Source: Mogibacterium sp.
GTDB taxonomy: Bacteria; Bacillota; Clostridia; Peptostreptococcales; Anaerovoracaceae
DNA: 64,000 bases
Assembly (NCBI GenBank): GCA_017434025.1
Contig: JAFRGC010000036.1
Coordinates: 19,192-83,191, forward strand
Direction of reading: 5' to 3'
Shown piece by piece: positions 1 to 9,109 of the stretch (the first letter of the stretch is position 1; each line of letters opens with the position of its first letter). The notes beneath the pieces are model-generated. The model was not told where the DNA came from. It saw only the letters and a list, made by a program, of their open reading frames with translations, and ran no database searches. The translations under genes and the position numbers were made by a program.

Positions 1-439
1 TGATCTGTTCGATGAATGCCGGGAATGGTCTGGCCTGGAAGGTCTGCCCGGTCGTCTCGTCTGTGATCACTCCGGTACGGGTATCGACATCGATGATGTC
101 GCCGGCAGCGATCGCCGCGGATGCCTCAGGACACTCCAAGATCGGGAATCCGATATTGATTGAGTTCCTGTAGAAGATCCTCGCGAAACTCGCTGCGATG
201 ACGCAGGAGATACCGCTTGCCTGAATGGAGACCGGCGCGTGCTCTCTCGAGGAACCGCAGCCAAAATTCCATCCGCCGACCATGATGTCGCCTTCCTGTA
301 CGCTGCCCGCGAAGGATTTGTCGATGTCCTCCATGCAGTGCTTAGCCAGTTCAGACGGTTCCGGCGCATTGAGATATCTTGCAGGGATGATAACGTCTGT
401 ATCTACGTGATCTCCGAATTTCCATGCTTTGCCTCTCAT
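1..439 (-). CDS. leuD: 3-isopropylmalate dehydratase small subunit (partial)
   Basis: Small subunit of isopropylmalate isomerase, which with LeuC converts 2- to 3-isopropylmalate in leucine synthesis. The frame opens at ATG 439 behind GGAGGTGAGATC and stays open to the window edge, giving 146 residues; the family is usually about 160-170, so only the C-terminus is missing. Visible family signatures are [15 protein letters not shown] near the N-terminus and the swivel-domain motif [15 protein letters not shown]. It starts 16 bp after the leuC stop, so it is the last visible gene of the ilv-leu operon. Confidence 0.95.
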   Translation of the reverse strand, partial: MRGKAWKFGDHVDTDVIIPARYLNAPEPSELAKHCMEDIDKSFAGSVQEGDIMVGGWNFGCGSSREHAPVSIQASGISCVIAASFARIFYRNSINIGFPILECPEASAAIAAGDIIDVDTRTGVITDETTGQTFQARPFPAFIEQI

Positions 440-455
440 GATCTCACCTCCAGCA

Positions 456-1721
456 TCAGCCCTGCAGAACGCGAGGGTCCGCTACACAGCCCGAGACAGC
501 CGATGCCGCTGCAACTGCAGGGCTCGCCAGTATGACCTCGCTGCCGGTATGTCCCATTCGCCCGACAAAATTCCTGTTGGTCGTCGTGACTGCTCTCTCC
601 CCGTCAGCCATGACGCCCATGTGCCCTCCGAGGCACGGTCCGCAGGTTGGTGCGGATACTGCACAGCCTGCTTCTACGAATGTCCTGAGGATGCCTTCCT
701 CAAGACACTGCATGTAGATCTCCTGAGTTGCCGGTATGATGATGCACCTGACTCCGTCAGCGACTTTCCTGCCCTTGATGATGGCTGCAGCTGCCCTGAG
801 GTCGGAGATCCTGCCGTTGGTGCACGAACCGATCACGACCTGATCGATATGCATGCCGGCTGCCTCAGTGATCGTTCTTGTATTGGATGGAAGATGCGGA
901 AGCGAAACTGTCGGTTCCAGTGCTGAAAGGTCGATCGTAACGGTCCTCTCATACTCTGCGTCCTCATCTGCCTCATATACGACAGGCTCTCTGCCGAACC
1001 TGCCTGTGATATATTCTATTGTCTTATCATCGACCGGGAAGATCCCGTTCTTGCCGCCGGCTTCGATCGCCATGTTGGAGATCGTGAACCTGTCGTCCAT
1101 GCTGAGCTCGGCAACGCCTTCACCGGTGAACTCGATCGACTTGTACAGTGCGCCGTCTACTCCGATCTCGCCGATCAGGTGCAGGATGACATCCTTGCCT
1201 GATACGTATGGCTGGAGTTTGCCTGTCAGCTCGACTTTGATCGCAGGCGGCACTTTGAACCAGTTGACGCCTGCTGCCATGCCGGCTGCCATGTCTGTGG
1301 AGCCTACCCCCGTTGAGAATGCTCCAAGTGCTCCGTATGTGCATGTATGCGAGTCGGCGCCGATGATGCAGTCTCCAGGCCCGACGAGACCCTGTTCCGG
1401 CAGGAGCGCATGCTCAATGCCTACAGTACCGACATCATACAGATGTGTGATCCCGTGCTTGCGGGCAAAATTCCTTGCCGTAACGCACAGTTCTGCCGAT
1501 TTGATATCCTTGCACGGTGTGTAGTGATCGAGAGTGATCACGATCCTGTCCTTATCGAATACGCGGTCAAATCCCGCCTTCTCGAAAACGCCGACCGCGA
1601 CCGGAGTCGTAACGTCGTTGCCGAGAACGATATCGAGTTTGGCCTCGATCAGATCGCCGGCGTGTACTTCAGGGAGTCCTGCGTGTGCTGCCAGGATCTT
1701 CTGTGTCATCGTCATGCCCAT
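456..1721 (-). CDS. leuC: 3-isopropylmalate dehydratase large subunit
   Basis: Catalytic aconitase-family subunit for isomerisation of isopropylmalate. The 421 residues match the short bacterial/archaeal-type LeuC. The cluster-ligand regions are visible: [22 protein letters not shown], and [11 protein letters not shown], which together carry the three cysteines that hold the [4Fe-4S] cluster. The start is ATG 1721 behind AGGAGGGACTGCA; a second ATG two codons later is possible. It lies 13 bp after leuA and 16 bp before leuD, so it is translated from the same mRNA. Confidence 0.97.
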   Translation of the reverse strand: MGMTMTQKILAAHAGLPEVHAGDLIEAKLDIVLGNDVTTPVAVGVFEKAGFDRVFDKDRIVITLDHYTPCKDIKSAELCVTARNFARKHGITHLYDVGTVGIEHALLPEQGLVGPGDCIIGADSHTCTYGALGAFSTGVGSTDMAAGMAAGVNWFKVPPAIKVELTGKLQPYVSGKDVILHLIGEIGVDGALYKSIEFTGEGVAELSMDDRFTISNMAIEAGGKNGIFPVDDKTIEYITGRFGREPVVYEADEDAEYERTVTIDLSALEPTVSLPHLPSNTRTITEAAGMHIDQVVIGSCTNGRISDLRAAAAIIKGRKVADGVRCIIIPATQEIYMQCLEEGILRTFVEAGCAVSAPTCGPCLGGHMGVMADGERAVTTTNRNFVGRMGHTGSEVILASPAVAAASAVSGCVADPRVLQG

Positions 1722-1734
1722 TGCAGTCCCTCCT

Positions 1735-3285
1735 CTATTGCTCGTCTGCAGCTGCGATCAGTTTCTTCTCGTAAGCATTCATACGGTTGAGCGCTTTGAT
1801 GTAAGCGTTGATGCTGGCTTCCATAATATCAGTCGATAGTCCGCGGCCGGTAAAGGTCCTGCCGAACGCGTTGACTTTGACTGTGACATCTCCCAGCGTA
1901 TCCTTGCCTTCGGATATTGAATGGATGTTGAAGATATCGAATGTATGGGCGGACGGGTTTACTATGTTGTCTATCGCATTGTAAGCCGCGTCGATCGGGC
2001 CGTCGCCGAGTGCTACATCCTGCTTCTTCACTCCGTCCTTCTCGAGGCTGACTGTGCAGGTCGCTATGGTGAAATTGCTCGTTGACACCTGGAACCAGTC
2101 GAGTTTGTAACCTTCCTCATCGTCCGCATAGACCTGATTGGTCTGATGTGTCACGATCGCTTCGAGGTCAGCGTCTGTGATGTTCTTTTTCTTGTCACAT
2201 ACGATCTTGAACTCCTCGAAACATTTGTCGAGTTCTTCCTTGCTGAGCGTGAAGCCCATCTCCTCGAGTCTCTGGCCTACAGCGTGGCGTCCGGAATGTT
2301 TGCCGAGCACAAGATTGTTGACGTGGATACCAACCGACTCAGGTGTCATGATCTCGTAAGTCTGCTTGTTGGCAAGGACTCCGTGCTGATGGATGCCTGA
2401 TTCATGTGCGAAAGCATTCTTGCCGACGATCGGTTTGTTGAGCGGAGCAGTCTGTCCGATGATGTTGTAGACAGTCTGGCTCGCGCGGTGGATCTGTGTC
2501 GTATCGATTCCCGTGGTGAGTCCTGTCACATCCTGACGTGTGCGGATCGCCATGACGATCTCTTCCAGCGAAGTATTGCCGGCTCTCTCGCCAAGGCCGT
2601 TTACAGTACACTCGACCTGACGGGCGCCGCCGAGAACTCCGGCAAGCGCGTTGGCTGTCGCCATTCCGAGGTCATTATGGCAGTGTACTGAGAAGATGAC
2701 ATTCTCCGCACCTCTGACGTTGCAGCGGATGTCCTCAATGAGTCTGCGCATCTCTTCCGGTGTCGTGTAGCCGACCGTATCAGGGATGTTGACGGTAGTC
2801 GCGCCGTTGGCGATCGCCACTTCCACGACTTTCTTGAGGAAGTCCGGCTCACTGCGGGTCGCGTCCTCCGCCGAGAACTCTATGTTGGAGCAGTACTTCT
2901 TCGCGTAAGCGACCATATTCCCTGCCTGCTCAAGCACCTTCTCAGGTGTCATGCGGAGCTTGTACTCCATGTGCAGCGGTGATGTCGCAATAAATACATG
3001 GATGCGAGGATCTGCAGCGCCTTTGACTGCTTCCCACGCAGTGTCGATATCCTTAGGAGTCGAACGCGCCAGAGACGCGATCGTGCATCCTCTGATCGTT
3101 TCTGAGATCGTCTTCACCGACTCGAAATCTCCCGGCGAAGCGATCGCGAAACCAGCTTCGATGATATCGACATGCATTTTCTCGAGACAGCGGGCGACCT
3201 CGATCTTCTCCTGCAGGTTCATGCTGCAGCCCGGAGACTGCTCGCCATCTCTCAAAGTTGTGTCAAAAATCTTTACCTGGTCCAT
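1735..3285 (-). CDS. leuA: 2-isopropylmalate synthase
   Basis: Condenses acetyl-CoA with 2-oxoisovalerate, the committed step of leucine synthesis. The 516-residue length is that of the LeuA type with a C-terminal allosteric domain. The TIM-barrel signatures are [12 protein letters not shown] near residue 10 and [15 protein letters not shown] around 200, which supply the metal ligands. The C-terminal part from about 380 (including [18 protein letters not shown]) looks like the leucine-binding regulatory domain, so feedback inhibition by leucine is expected. Homocitrate and citramalate synthases share the fold, but length and the leuCD neighbours favour LeuA. Confidence 0.95.
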   Translation of the reverse strand: MDQVKIFDTTLRDGEQSPGCSMNLQEKIEVARCLEKMHVDIIEAGFAIASPGDFESVKTISETIRGCTIASLARSTPKDIDTAWEAVKGAADPRIHVFIATSPLHMEYKLRMTPEKVLEQAGNMVAYAKKYCSNIEFSAEDATRSEPDFLKKVVEVAIANGATTVNIPDTVGYTTPEEMRRLIEDIRCNVRGAENVIFSVHCHNDLGMATANALAGVLGGARQVECTVNGLGERAGNTSLEEIVMAIRTRQDVTGLTTGIDTTQIHRASQTVYNIIGQTAPLNKPIVGKNAFAHESGIHQHGVLANKQTYEIMTPESVGIHVNNLVLGKHSGRHAVGQRLEEMGFTLSKEELDKCFEEFKIVCDKKKNITDADLEAIVTHQTNQVYADDEEGYKLDWFQVSTSNFTIATCTVSLEKDGVKKQDVALGDGPIDAAYNAIDNIVNPSAHTFDIFNIHSISEGKDTLGDVTVKVNAFGRTFTGRGLSTDIMEASINAYIKALNRMNAYEKKLIAAADEQ

Positions 3286-3317
3286 GATGATTACCCTTTG
3301 ATCCTATATATGTTCTG

Positions 3318-4979
3318 TTATTCCAGTATTGCCCCTCTGTCTGCCGAGGAAACGAGTTTGGCGTAGCGCGCGAGATATCCGGTCTTGACCTTAGGCTCCG
3401 GACATACCCATGCAGCACGTCTCTTCGCGAGTTCCTCATCGGATACTTTGAGCTCTATCTTCTTGTTGGTGATATCTATTGCAATGATGTCGCCCTCTTC
3501 CACGAGTCCGATATTACCGCCGCTCGCAGCCTCCGGACTGACATGTCCGATCGAAGCTCCTCTTGTCGCGCCGGAGAATCTGCCGTCTGTGATAAGCGCG
3601 ACGGATTCATCCAGTCCCATGCCTGCGATAGCTGATGTCGGGTTGAGCATCTCACGCATGCCAGGGCCGCCTTTTGGCCCTTCGTAGCGGATGACTACGA
3701 CATCACCTGCATGGATGCCGCCCTCGTAGATGACCTTGATCGCGTCTTCTTCGGAATCGAAGACTCTTGCAGGTCCCTCGTGCTGCATCATGGATTCCTT
3801 GACCGCAGCCTGCTTGACGACGCATCCGTCAGGAGCGAGGTTGCCCTTGAGGACTGCGATGCCGCCGGACTTCATGAACGGATCCTCGAACGGACGGATG
3901 ATATCAGTATTGCGGTTATCCGCGTGCTCGATGTTCTCGCCCATGGTCTTCATCGTGACGGTCATCACGGAAGTATCGAGGAGGCCGCCTTTGGTCAGCT
4001 CTTTCATCACAGCATAGACGCCGCCCGCTGCATCGAGATCTTCCATGAAAGTATCTCCTGCCGGTGCGAGGTGACACAGGTTCGGTGTGACTGCGCTGAT
4101 CTCATTTGCCAAGTCAAAATTCAATTCAACTCCCGCCTCGTGAGCGATCGCCGGAAGATGCAGCATGGTGTTTGTCGAGCATCCGAGTGCCATGTCTACA
4201 GTCTCTGCATTGTGGAAAGCAGCAGCTGTCATGATGTCGCTCGGCTTGATATTGTTCTCGACGAGCTTCATGATCTGCATTCCTGTCGCCTTGGCCAGAG
4301 GGATCCTTGCGGAATACGGCGCAGGAACAGTACCATTGCCAGGAAGCGCCATACCGATCGCCTCGGTAAGGCAGTTCATTGAATTTGCAGTATACATGCC
4401 GGAGCAGGATCCGCATGATGGACAAGCCTGCTCTACGTATACCTGGACATCATCCTCGTCCATGGTACCGGCATGGTAGGCTCCGACTGCCTCGAACATA
4501 TGAGAGAGGCAGGTGCGCCTTCCGTCAGGAAGACGGCCGGCCAGCATCGGCCCTCCGGAGCAGAAGATCGTCGGTACGTTGATGCGTGCTGCAGCCATCA
4601 GAAGACCCGGGACATTCTTGTCACAGTTCGGAACCATGACAAGACCGTCAAACTGATGCGCTATTGCCATAGCCTCAGTCGAATCTGCGATGAGGTCACG
4701 CGTAACGAGCGAGTACTTCATTCCGATATGTCCCATGGCGATACCGTCGCAAACCGCGATCGCCGGGAACAGGATCGGCGTTCCTCCCGCAGCACGGACA
4801 CCGGCTTTGACAGCTTCCGCTATCTTGTCGAGGTGCATATGGCCCGGGACGATTTCATTATATGAGCTGACAACGCCGATCAGAGGGCGTTTAATCTCTT
4901 CCTCAGTGAGGCCGAGCGCGTACATAAGACTCTTGTTAGGCGCGCGGTCGACACCGATCTTGACCTGATCAGATTTCAT
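3318..4979 (-). CDS. ilvD: dihydroxy-acid dehydratase
   Basis: Fe-S dehydratase that makes 2-oxoisovalerate and 2-oxo-3-methylvalerate for valine and isoleucine. The 553 residues fit the family. Cluster-binding cysteines are in CDKNVPG and [17 protein letters not shown], and GRFSGATRG is a conserved C-terminal motif. It starts at ATG 4979 behind AAGAAGGA, 17 bp after ilvC. The 32-bp gap to leuA shows no terminator, so transcription probably continues. Confidence 0.97.
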   Translation of the reverse strand: MKSDQVKIGVDRAPNKSLMYALGLTEEEIKRPLIGVVSSYNEIVPGHMHLDKIAEAVKAGVRAAGGTPILFPAIAVCDGIAMGHIGMKYSLVTRDLIADSTEAMAIAHQFDGLVMVPNCDKNVPGLLMAAARINVPTIFCSGGPMLAGRLPDGRRTCLSHMFEAVGAYHAGTMDEDDVQVYVEQACPSCGSCSGMYTANSMNCLTEAIGMALPGNGTVPAPYSARIPLAKATGMQIMKLVENNIKPSDIMTAAAFHNAETVDMALGCSTNTMLHLPAIAHEAGVELNFDLANEISAVTPNLCHLAPAGDTFMEDLDAAGGVYAVMKELTKGGLLDTSVMTVTMKTMGENIEHADNRNTDIIRPFEDPFMKSGGIAVLKGNLAPDGCVVKQAAVKESMMQHEGPARVFDSEEDAIKVIYEGGIHAGDVVVIRYEGPKGGPGMREMLNPTSAIAGMGLDESVALITDGRFSGATRGASIGHVSPEAASGGNIGLVEEGDIIAIDITNKKIELKVSDEELAKRRAAWVCPEPKVKTGYLARYAKLVSSADRGAILE

Positions 4980-4996
4980 TCCTTCTTACCTTTCTG

Positions 4997-6016
4997 TTAA
5001 TTGGAAGCCTTATCCAGATCGTTGTCATTCTTCCAGAGCATCTCATCTCTCAGCTGCTTGCCTACAACTTCCATCTGGTGTCTTGCCAGCTGTGCTCTCT
5101 TGGAGTTGAAGAATGTACGGCCGTTCTTGTTCTCTGCGATCCATCTGCCGGCGAATGTTCCGTCCTGGATGTCGGAGAGGACTTTGCGCATGTTAGCTTT
5201 GATCTCGTCATGTGGCAGTACGCGAGGTCCGCTGACATACTCACCGAACTCTGCTGTATCGGAGATGGAGTAGTTCATTGCTGCGATACCGCCCTTGTTG
5301 ATGAGGTCGATGATCAGCTTCATCTCGTGGATGCACTCGAAGTAAGCGTTCTCAGGCTTGTATCCAGCCTCGACCAGTACTTCGAATCCGCACTGCATGA
5401 GGTCTACTACGCCGCCGCAGAGTACTGTCTGCTCGCCGAAGAGGTCTGTCTCGGTCTCTTCGTCCATCGTTGTCTCGAGGATGCCTGCGCGGGCTCCGCC
5501 GATACCGGCAATGTATGCGAGAGCGATGTCATAAGCTTTGCCTGTTGCGTCCTGCTCAACAGCGATGAGGCAAGGTACGCCTTTGCCTGCTACATACTGG
5601 CTGCGTACTGTGTGGCCAGGGCCCTTCGGAGCTGCCATGAATACGTCGATGTCTGCAGGAGGAACGATCTGCTTATAGCGGATGTTGAATCCGTGAGCGA
5701 AAGCGATTGCCTTACCTGCTGTCAGGTAAGGTGCGATATCCTTCTGGTACATTGCAGCCTGAGCCTCGTCGTTGATAAGGATCATGATGATGTCAGCCTT
5801 CTGAACTGCTTCAGGAACTGTGTATACCTCAAAACCGTCCTTCTCAGCTACCGGCCAGGACTTACCGCCCTTGCGGAGGCCGACGATAACGTGACATCCG
5901 GAGTCACGAAGGTTGAGTGCGTGTGCATGGCCCTGTGAGCCGTATCCTACGACAGCGATTGTCTTGCCGTTGAGTGCGTCAAGGTTGCAGTCTTTCTCAT
6001 AATACATTTTTACCAT
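4997..6016 (-). CDS. ilvC: ketol-acid reductoisomerase (class I)
   Basis: Isomerises and reduces acetolactate or acetohydroxybutyrate with NADPH. Rossmann motif [19 protein letters not shown] is near residue 20, and the short single knotted domain marks class I. The open frame extends upstream to 6067, but that extension overlaps the end of ilvN. I chose ATG 6016 ([11 protein letters not shown]), which matches family N-termini and gives 339 residues; ATG 6007 is also possible. It overlaps the ilvN coding end by 20 bp, suggesting translational coupling. The C-terminal tail after the knotted domain is poorly conserved. Confidence 0.96.
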   Translation of the reverse strand: MVKMYYEKDCNLDALNGKTIAVVGYGSQGHAHALNLRDSGCHVIVGLRKGGKSWPVAEKDGFEVYTVPEAVQKADIIMILINDEAQAAMYQKDIAPYLTAGKAIAFAHGFNIRYKQIVPPADIDVFMAAPKGPGHTVRSQYVAGKGVPCLIAVEQDATGKAYDIALAYIAGIGGARAGILETTMDEETETDLFGEQTVLCGGVVDLMQCGFEVLVEAGYKPENAYFECIHEMKLIIDLINKGGIAAMNYSISDTAEFGEYVSGPRVLPHDEIKANMRKVLSDIQDGTFAGRWIAENKNGRTFFNSKRAQLARHQMEVVGKQLRDEMLWKNDNDLDKASN

Positions 6017-6557
6017 AGTTGAATTCCCCGCTTTCTTTTGATTTATCATTGATAGTTGCTTTACCACGTTCTATTGCGACCACTCCGGTCCTGGCGATCT
6101 CGAGTACCTCGAACTCATTCATGATATTCTCCAGACCGTCCATTTTCTCTGCGTCTCCGGTCATGCCCAGTGTGAGGGTCTCCAGCGAGACGTCTATGAT
6201 CTGTGCCCGGAAGATGTTCGCCAGCTGGATCACGTCGTTGCGGCGCTCGCTCGAGTCCGCACGGACTTTGATCAGCATCAGTTCTCTGTATATTGAGTTA
6301 CCGGTATTCAGGCGTTTTACCGAATGTACCGGGTAGAGCTTCCTGAGCTGATTACACAGGAGCTCGGTGTGAGGCTCATCGGCGAGGACGTCGATCGTGA
6401 TACGGGTCACGCCCGGATTCTCAGTCGGTCCTGCGGCGAAAGCCTCGATATTGTATCCTTTACGGGAGAAAAGTCTGGCGATCTGCGAGAGTACTCCCGG
6501 CTCGTTGTCGACGAGCAGCGCAAGAGTCTGTCTCCTGATATCCTGCATTTTGTCCAT
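5997..6557 (-). CDS. ilvN: acetolactate synthase small (regulatory) subunit, copy 1
   Basis: ACT-domain subunit that binds valine and stimulates the catalytic subunit. The 186 residues begin with an ACT domain, [23 protein letters not shown], typical of IlvN/IlvH, and continue with the second C-terminal domain of IlvH-type proteins. It starts behind AGGAGGGAGACAAG, 12 bp after ilvB. It is longer than the second small subunit encoded at 8621-9094. The symbol could equally be ilvH; the pairing with the adjacent ilvB is inferred from position. Confidence 0.93.
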   Translation of the reverse strand: MDKMQDIRRQTLALLVDNEPGVLSQIARLFSRKGYNIEAFAAGPTENPGVTRITIDVLADEPHTELLCNQLRKLYPVHSVKRLNTGNSIYRELMLIKVRADSSERRNDVIQLANIFRAQIIDVSLETLTLGMTGDAEKMDGLENIMNEFEVLEIARTGVVAIERGKATINDKSKESGEFNYGKNVL

Positions 6558-6569
6558 CTTGTCTCCCTC

Positions 6570-8276
6570 CTATATCTTCATGAAGTTGGTGATGTGGTCA
6601 CCGCCTCCGACCATCGGCCGCACCATCTCGTCCATGTCGAGGACGCAGTCGATGACATATCCTTCTCCGCACTCCAGCGCATCGGTGATCGCGTCTGCCA
6701 GATCCTTCTGGTTGTTGACGCGGCGTCCGTGCAGTCCGTAAGCTTCAGCGAGTTTGACGAAGTCCGGTCCGCGGTCCAGAGTTGTCTCTGAGAAGTTCTT
6801 GCCGTATATGAGATTCTGCCACTGACGTACCATTCCGAGTGTTCCGTTGTCGAAGACAAATGTGATGACCGGAATGTTGTAGTACTGCTCCGTGCAGAGC
6901 TCATTGCAGTTCATGCGGAAGCTTCCGTCTCCCGCGATGTGGATCACCGTCTTGTCAGGATTGCCGACTTTCGCTCCGATCGCTGCTCCGAGACCAAATC
7001 CCATGGTGCCGAATCCTCCCGAAGTGATCAGCTGTCCCGGATAGTCGAAGTGGAAGTGCTGGATCGCCCACATCTGATGCTGTCCGACATCGGTAGATAC
7101 GATGGTATCCGCCGGTACGAGTCTGGCGATCGTTTCACAGACCTGTTTCGGTGTGAGGGTATCTCCGCCTTCTTCGTATACTGTCTCGGTCGGATGTGAG
7201 AATACGAACTTCTTCCATTCTGTGTGATCCTGCTGCGTCAGTCTCTCGTTGAGCATCCTCAGAACTTCCTTCGCGTCACCGACGATGTGGTGATCGGTCT
7301 GTACATTCTTGTTGATCTCGGATCTGTCTATATCTATATGGACGATCTTAGCCTGTGAAGCAAACGATTCCGGATCGAGCGCAACTCTGTCTGAGAACCT
7401 GCAGCCTACCGCGATCAGCAGATCGCAGTTGTCGCAGGCAATGTTTGACGCCTGTGATCCGTGCATGCCGATCATACCGGTAACATGCGGGTTGCGTCCT
7501 GCGATGCCGCCTCCGCCCATGACAGTGATCGCTGTAGGAGCATCGACGATATTCGCGAATCTGTCGAATTCTTCATTAGCGCGTCCTCTGACGACACCGC
7601 CTCCGCAGATCAGCATAGGCTTCTTCGACTCGCCGATCATCTTGACCAGCAGATCGATATCCTCTTCATCGATCGAAGGGATCCTGAAGTCCGCCATATT
7701 GCGTTCATACAGCGTCTGCAGAGCTCCGGTGGTCTTGTGGTCCTTGCGCGGTATGAATTCGTACTCTGCCGTCTCGGCTGTCACGTTCTTGAGAATGTCG
7801 ATAAACACCGGACCCGGACGTCCGCTCCTCGCGATCGCGAAGGCTTTGCGCACGGTATCCGCAAGTCTGTTCACATCAGTGACCTGGAAGTTGCTCTTCG
7901 TGATCGGGAGCATGATCCCAGTACTGTCTACCTCCTGGAACGAGTCCTTGCCGATGAGGTTATCAGCAACATTGCACGAGATGAAAACGACCGGTGATGA
8001 GTCCATGTATGCTGTCGCTACGCCGGTCGTCAGATTGGTAGCTCCTGGTCCCGAAGTCGAGAAAACGACTCCCACCTTGCCGGTGCTTCTCGCGTAGCCG
8101 TCCGCTGCGTGCGAAGCGCCCTGTTCATGTGCAGTGAGGTAGTGTCTGATCCTGTCTCTGTATTTGACGATCGTATCATACACGTTCAGGATCGTGCCGC
8201 CCGGATATCCGAAGATGACTTCGGTATCCTGCTCCAGCAGACATTCCATTAATATTTCCGCACCCGTTAGCTTCAA
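6570..8276 (-). CDS. ilvB: acetolactate synthase large (catalytic) subunit, copy 1, TTG start
   Basis: ThDP/FAD-dependent enzyme that starts valine, isoleucine and leucine synthesis. The 568 residues show FGYPGGTILNVYD, the catalytic-glutamate segment TAHEQGASHAADGYAR, and the ThDP-Mg motif around GDGSFRMNCNELCTEQ. The predicted start is TTG at 8276, nine bases behind a strong AAGGAGG; no in-frame ATG exists close by, and the N-terminus MKLTGAEILMECLLEQ fits the family. It is the first enzyme gene after the leader peptide and attenuator at 8310-8501. A TTG start on the first gene of a biosynthetic operon may lower its translation. Confidence 0.95.
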   Translation of the reverse strand: MKLTGAEILMECLLEQDTEVIFGYPGGTILNVYDTIVKYRDRIRHYLTAHEQGASHAADGYARSTGKVGVVFSTSGPGATNLTTGVATAYMDSSPVVFISCNVADNLIGKDSFQEVDSTGIMLPITKSNFQVTDVNRLADTVRKAFAIARSGRPGPVFIDILKNVTAETAEYEFIPRKDHKTTGALQTLYERNMADFRIPSIDEEDIDLLVKMIGESKKPMLICGGGVVRGRANEEFDRFANIVDAPTAITVMGGGGIAGRNPHVTGMIGMHGSQASNIACDNCDLLIAVGCRFSDRVALDPESFASQAKIVHIDIDRSEINKNVQTDHHIVGDAKEVLRMLNERLTQQDHTEWKKFVFSHPTETVYEEGGDTLTPKQVCETIARLVPADTIVSTDVGQHQMWAIQHFHFDYPGQLITSGGFGTMGFGLGAAIGAKVGNPDKTVIHIAGDGSFRMNCNELCTEQYYNIPVITFVFDNGTLGMVRQWQNLIYGKNFSETTLDRGPDFVKLAEAYGLHGRRVNNQKDLADAITDALECGEGYVIDCVLDMDEMVRPMVGGGDHITNFMKI

Positions 8277-8309
8277 TTCTATAGTCCTCCTTAGATGCTT
8301 ACATTATTA

Positions 8310-8346
8310 AAGCCCTGAGATCATATATCGCTGATCGCAGGGCCTT
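8310..8346 (-). terminator. attenuator terminator hairpin of the ilv leader
   Basis: In the leader RNA, GCCCUG pairs with CAGGGC and an inner GAUCA with UGAUC, then UUUAAUAAU follows. The U tract is interrupted, so efficiency is uncertain. The 5' arm contains AUCAGCG (8329-8335), which can instead pair with CGCUGAU (8409-8415) just after the leader ORF stop. It lies about 35 nt before the ilvB start. Confidence 0.65.
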
Positions 8347-8363
8347 ATAGTCTGTTCTTCGTC

Positions 8364-8383
8364 GAACCTGCGTCTGCAGGTTC
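8364..8383 (-). promoter_or_regulatory. accessory hairpin in ilv leader
   Basis: A perfect 8-bp stem (GAACCTGC with GCAGGTTC) closes a 4-base loop between the leader peptide ORF and the terminator hairpin. It has no U tract, so it is more likely a pause or spacer structure than a terminator. Confidence 0.5.
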
Positions 8384-8420
8384 TCCGGGATCCGTTACAC
8401 GGCACAACATCAGCGTTATT

Positions 8421-8501
8421 CTATTCCTCAGCAAGGCTGATAAGGCTTAGAATAATGATACCACTAAGTATAATGCTGACGAGCAGTGAGCTTACTGCCA
8501 T
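8421..8501 (-). CDS. ilv leader peptide (attenuation)
   Basis: A 26-codon ORF starting at ATG 8501 behind GGGGAGAAG and ending TAG at 8421. It has six Leu, six Ile and two Val codons, so 14 of 26 residues are the end products of the operon; they are grouped as LLVSIIL and GIIILSLISL. Such composition is the hallmark of leader peptides that stall ribosomes when charged tRNA is short. AUCAGC inside its 3' part (8436-8441) can pair with GCUGAU (8409-8414) right after the stop, giving the classical 1:2, 2:3, 3:4 set of alternatives. No T-box element was seen. The peptide probably has no function after synthesis; a small membrane protein is the less likely alternative. Confidence 0.85.
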   Translation of the reverse strand: MAVSSLLVSIILSGIIILSLISLAEE

Positions 8502-8562
8502 TAACTTCTCCCCTGGTTACTCAGTTGTAACGTTCAACGCATATCGTTCATGCGCTGTACCT

Positions 8563-8591
8563 ATACTACAACACTACTTTGTTAAAATCAA
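8563..8591 (-). promoter_or_regulatory. probable promoter of the ilv-leu operon
   Basis: On the minus strand TTGATT (8586-8591) is followed after exactly 17 bases by TAGTAT (8563-8568). A start near 8556 would give about 55 nt before the leader ATG. The -10 box matches the consensus at only four positions. Confidence 0.5.
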
Positions 8592-8620
8592 CAAAATTTG
8601 CCCTTAAATTTGTGGTTTCT

Positions 8621-9094
8621 CTATTTATATTCCATAGCGATCGTTCCCGTGCGCTGGACTTCCTGTATGCCGTAGTTCTTGAGCATATGAATGAAGTCTT
8701 CGACGGCCTCGGTCTCTGCGTGATATTCGAGCAGCAGGTATTTTGGTGTCACTTTCATGATCTTGGCGCCTACGATCGAACACAGTTCGATCAGTGACGA
8801 ACGGTTCGAAACATTGTAGGCGACTTTGATCAGCATCATCTCAAGACAGATGCTGCGCGACTCGCTGAGCCTGCGCACTTTGATGACATCTACTTTCTTA
8901 TTGAGCTGTTTCTCGATCTGATCGATCGTTCTCTGGTCTCCGGTGGAGACGATCGTCATGCTGGAGATCTCGTGGTCGTCTGTCTCACCTACAGCAAGGC
9001 TGTCGATATTGAAGCCGCGCCGCGCGAACAGTCCCGAGACACCTGACAGTACTCCGTCTCTATTCTCTACCAGTACAGAAAAAATGCCTTTCAT
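8621..9094 (-). CDS. acetolactate synthase small subunit, copy 2
   Basis: Second regulatory subunit of 157 residues with an N-terminal ACT domain (FSVLVENRDGVLSGVSGLFARRGFN) and the typical second half ending VQRTGTIAMEY. It follows the second large subunit by 15 bp and almost certainly pairs with it. It differs clearly from the 186-residue copy at 5997, so this is not a recent duplication. The gene ends about 30 bp upstream of the ilv promoter, so read-through from this operon could also feed the ilv leader. Confidence 0.92.
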   Translation of the reverse strand: MKGIFSVLVENRDGVLSGVSGLFARRGFNIDSLAVGETDDHEISSMTIVSTGDQRTIDQIEKQLNKKVDVIKVRRLSESRSICLEMMLIKVAYNVSNRSSLIELCSIVGAKIMKVTPKYLLLEYHAETEAVEDFIHMLKNYGIQEVQRTGTIAMEYK

Positions 9095-9109
9095 GATACC
9101 GACTCCCCG

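Noticed and set aside
5078-5938. 286-codon open frame on the plus strand
   Set aside because: Complement of ilvC, with Cys- and Val-rich composition typical of shadow frames.
8281-8620. T-box riboswitch in the ilv leader
   Set aside because: No T-box sequence or specifier-loop pattern was found; the region is explained by the leader peptide and hairpins.
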